From contig CAVYUG010000004.1 of NCBI GenBank assembly GCA_963771655.1, positions 124,001 through 188,000 on the forward strand: a stretch of DNA of 64,000 nucleotides, in the 5' to 3' direction. Positions 61,924-64,000 of the stretch are shown here, piece by piece. The notes beneath the pieces were generated by a model. That model saw only the letters and a list, made by a program, of their open reading frames with translations, had not been told where the DNA came from and did no database searches. Made by a program: the position numbers and the translations under genes. Numbering within the stretch: position 1 is the first letter of the stretch; the number at the start of each line of letters is the position of its first letter. The stretch comes from JAWVFM01 sp963771655 (lineage in GTDB: Bacteria; Actinomycetota; Thermoleophilia; Solirubrobacterales; 70-9).

Positions 61924-62426
61924 GCGCCCGAGGGCGAGGCCCCCAGGGCGGCGGCGGTGATGGGGCCGAGGGCGGCCAGCGGGACCGTGCGCTCGACCAG
62001 CGCCGGGCGGTCTTCATGATCTCCGTGGCAGCCGAGCTCGCCGAGATGCACCCCCAGACCCTCCGCATGTACGAGGCCCGCGGCCTGATCGAGCCGAAGC
62101 GCTCGCCGAAGAACACCCGCCTCTACTCGCTCGACGACGTCGAGCTCCTGCGGCGCATCCAGCGCATGACCGCCGAGGAGGGACTGAACCTCGCCGGCGT
62201 CGAAACCGTCCTCGAGCTCGAGGCCGAGCTGGAGCGGGCTCGCGCCGAGCTGCGCCGGATGCGCAGGCGCGCCGCCGAGATCGAGAAGCGGATGCTCGCC
62301 GAGGTGGAGCGGGTACGGAGCTCCATGCGGGCCGAGATCGTCCCGTACGGTGCGTACGAGCCGAAAAGCGTGCGAATTCCCGTCGAGCGCCCGGCGCCCG
62401 GCGGGGACGACGCGAAGGGAGCCTGA
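61920..62426 (+). CDS. hspR: Heat-shock repressor HspR (MerR family)
   Basis: A 168-residue protein. After a ~30-residue glycine-rich N-terminal extension (GRGPQGGGGDGAEGGQRDRA), the MerR-type winged helix begins: VFMISVAAELAEMHPQTLRM, YEARGLIEPKRSPKNTRLYS and DVELLRRIQRMTAEEGLNLA. A coiled coil follows (LELEAELERARAELRRMRRR), then a short tail. HspR binds HAIR operators with DnaK as co-repressor, giving feedback control of this operon. GTG 61920 overlaps the dnaJ stop; ATG 62016 within VFMIS is a shorter possible start that would remove the extension. Confidence 0.93.
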   Translation: MSARGRGPQGGGGDGAEGGQRDRALDQRRAVFMISVAAELAEMHPQTLRMYEARGLIEPKRSPKNTRLYSLDDVELLRRIQRMTAEEGLNLAGVETVLELEAELERARAELRRMRRRAAEIEKRMLAEVERVRSSMRAEIVPYGAYEPKSVRIPVERPAPGGDDAKGA

Positions 62427-62429
62427 GAG

Positions 62430-64000
<1,571 letters not shown>

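Overview
The window is a stretch of a high-GC actinobacterial chromosome, most likely class Thermoleophilia (Solirubrobacterales/Gaiellales-like). The reasons are the strong G/C bias at third codon positions, the dnaK-grpE-dnaJ-hspR-clpB heat-shock operon, an inositol-phospholipid gene set (ino1 plus a CDP-alcohol phosphotransferase), frequent GTG starts, TAGGTT-type promoters placed directly in front of GTG codons, and a secreted protein with an 'AVFLAIGGSAYA' leader of the kind I associate with that class. This placement is an inference from gene content; no rRNA gene is present.

Region 1-15 kb is a stress and carbon-metabolism island: a diacylglycerol-kinase-like protein, amphi-Trp, DUF2252, DUF1269, a LuxR/MalT-type ATPase regulator, a YrhK-like membrane protein, a PfkB kinase and aldose 1-epimerase pair, NDH-2, DUF389, a GH15 trehalase/glucoamylase, glucose-6-phosphate dehydrogenase with a truncated second copy, and a K+ channel. 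Seven of these genes are broken by one or more frameshifts, while the following 49 kb shows none, so this part is either poorly resolved sequence or genuinely decaying. Four copies of a 17-nt motif sit upstream of starts here, three of them 35-39 nt away.

Region 15-31 kb holds a membrane protein, a DHA2-type MFS exporter, a GAP/Sap-like protein, a divergent WYL regulator/VOC pair with a cupin, tRNA-Asp, a FAH-family enzyme, a GT87-like membrane protein, a FIST sensor coupled to a GGDEF-EAL protein, cyclopropane fatty acid synthase, an acyl-CoA dehydrogenase and a GNAT acetyltransferase. Region 31-37.5 kb is a histidine-utilisation operon, hutH-hutU-def-hutF-hutI-GNAT. It uses the HutF route, but a peptide-deformylase homologue stands where an N-formylglutamate deformylase would be expected.

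Region 37.5-50 kb contains a secreted peptidoglycan-binding protein, tRNA-Val, a cation/proton antiporter behind a catalase-like protein, an SDR, Lgt, tRNA-Glu, a horizontally acquired-looking HTH/LAGLIDADG-like gene under a perfect LexA-type box, argF, an EEP nuclease, a histone-like protein, a zinc metallopeptidase, an RlmD-type rRNA methyltransferase, an LLM flavoprotein and a family-4-type uracil-DNA glycosylase. Region 50-54.4 kb is the inositol-lipid cluster: CDP-alcohol phosphotransferase, Ino1, and a fused GT4 glycosyltransferase-PHP phosphoesterase. The last 10 kb has a repeat-bearing secreted protein, a PAP2 phosphatase, endonuclease III, a cytochrome c-cupredoxin fusion, and the heat-shock operon ending inside clpB.

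A 46-nt hairpin element with 10-bp arms and a conserved loop core occurs twice, before the FAH gene and across the start of hutU. No CRISPR array, transposase, prophage or rRNA operon was seen.
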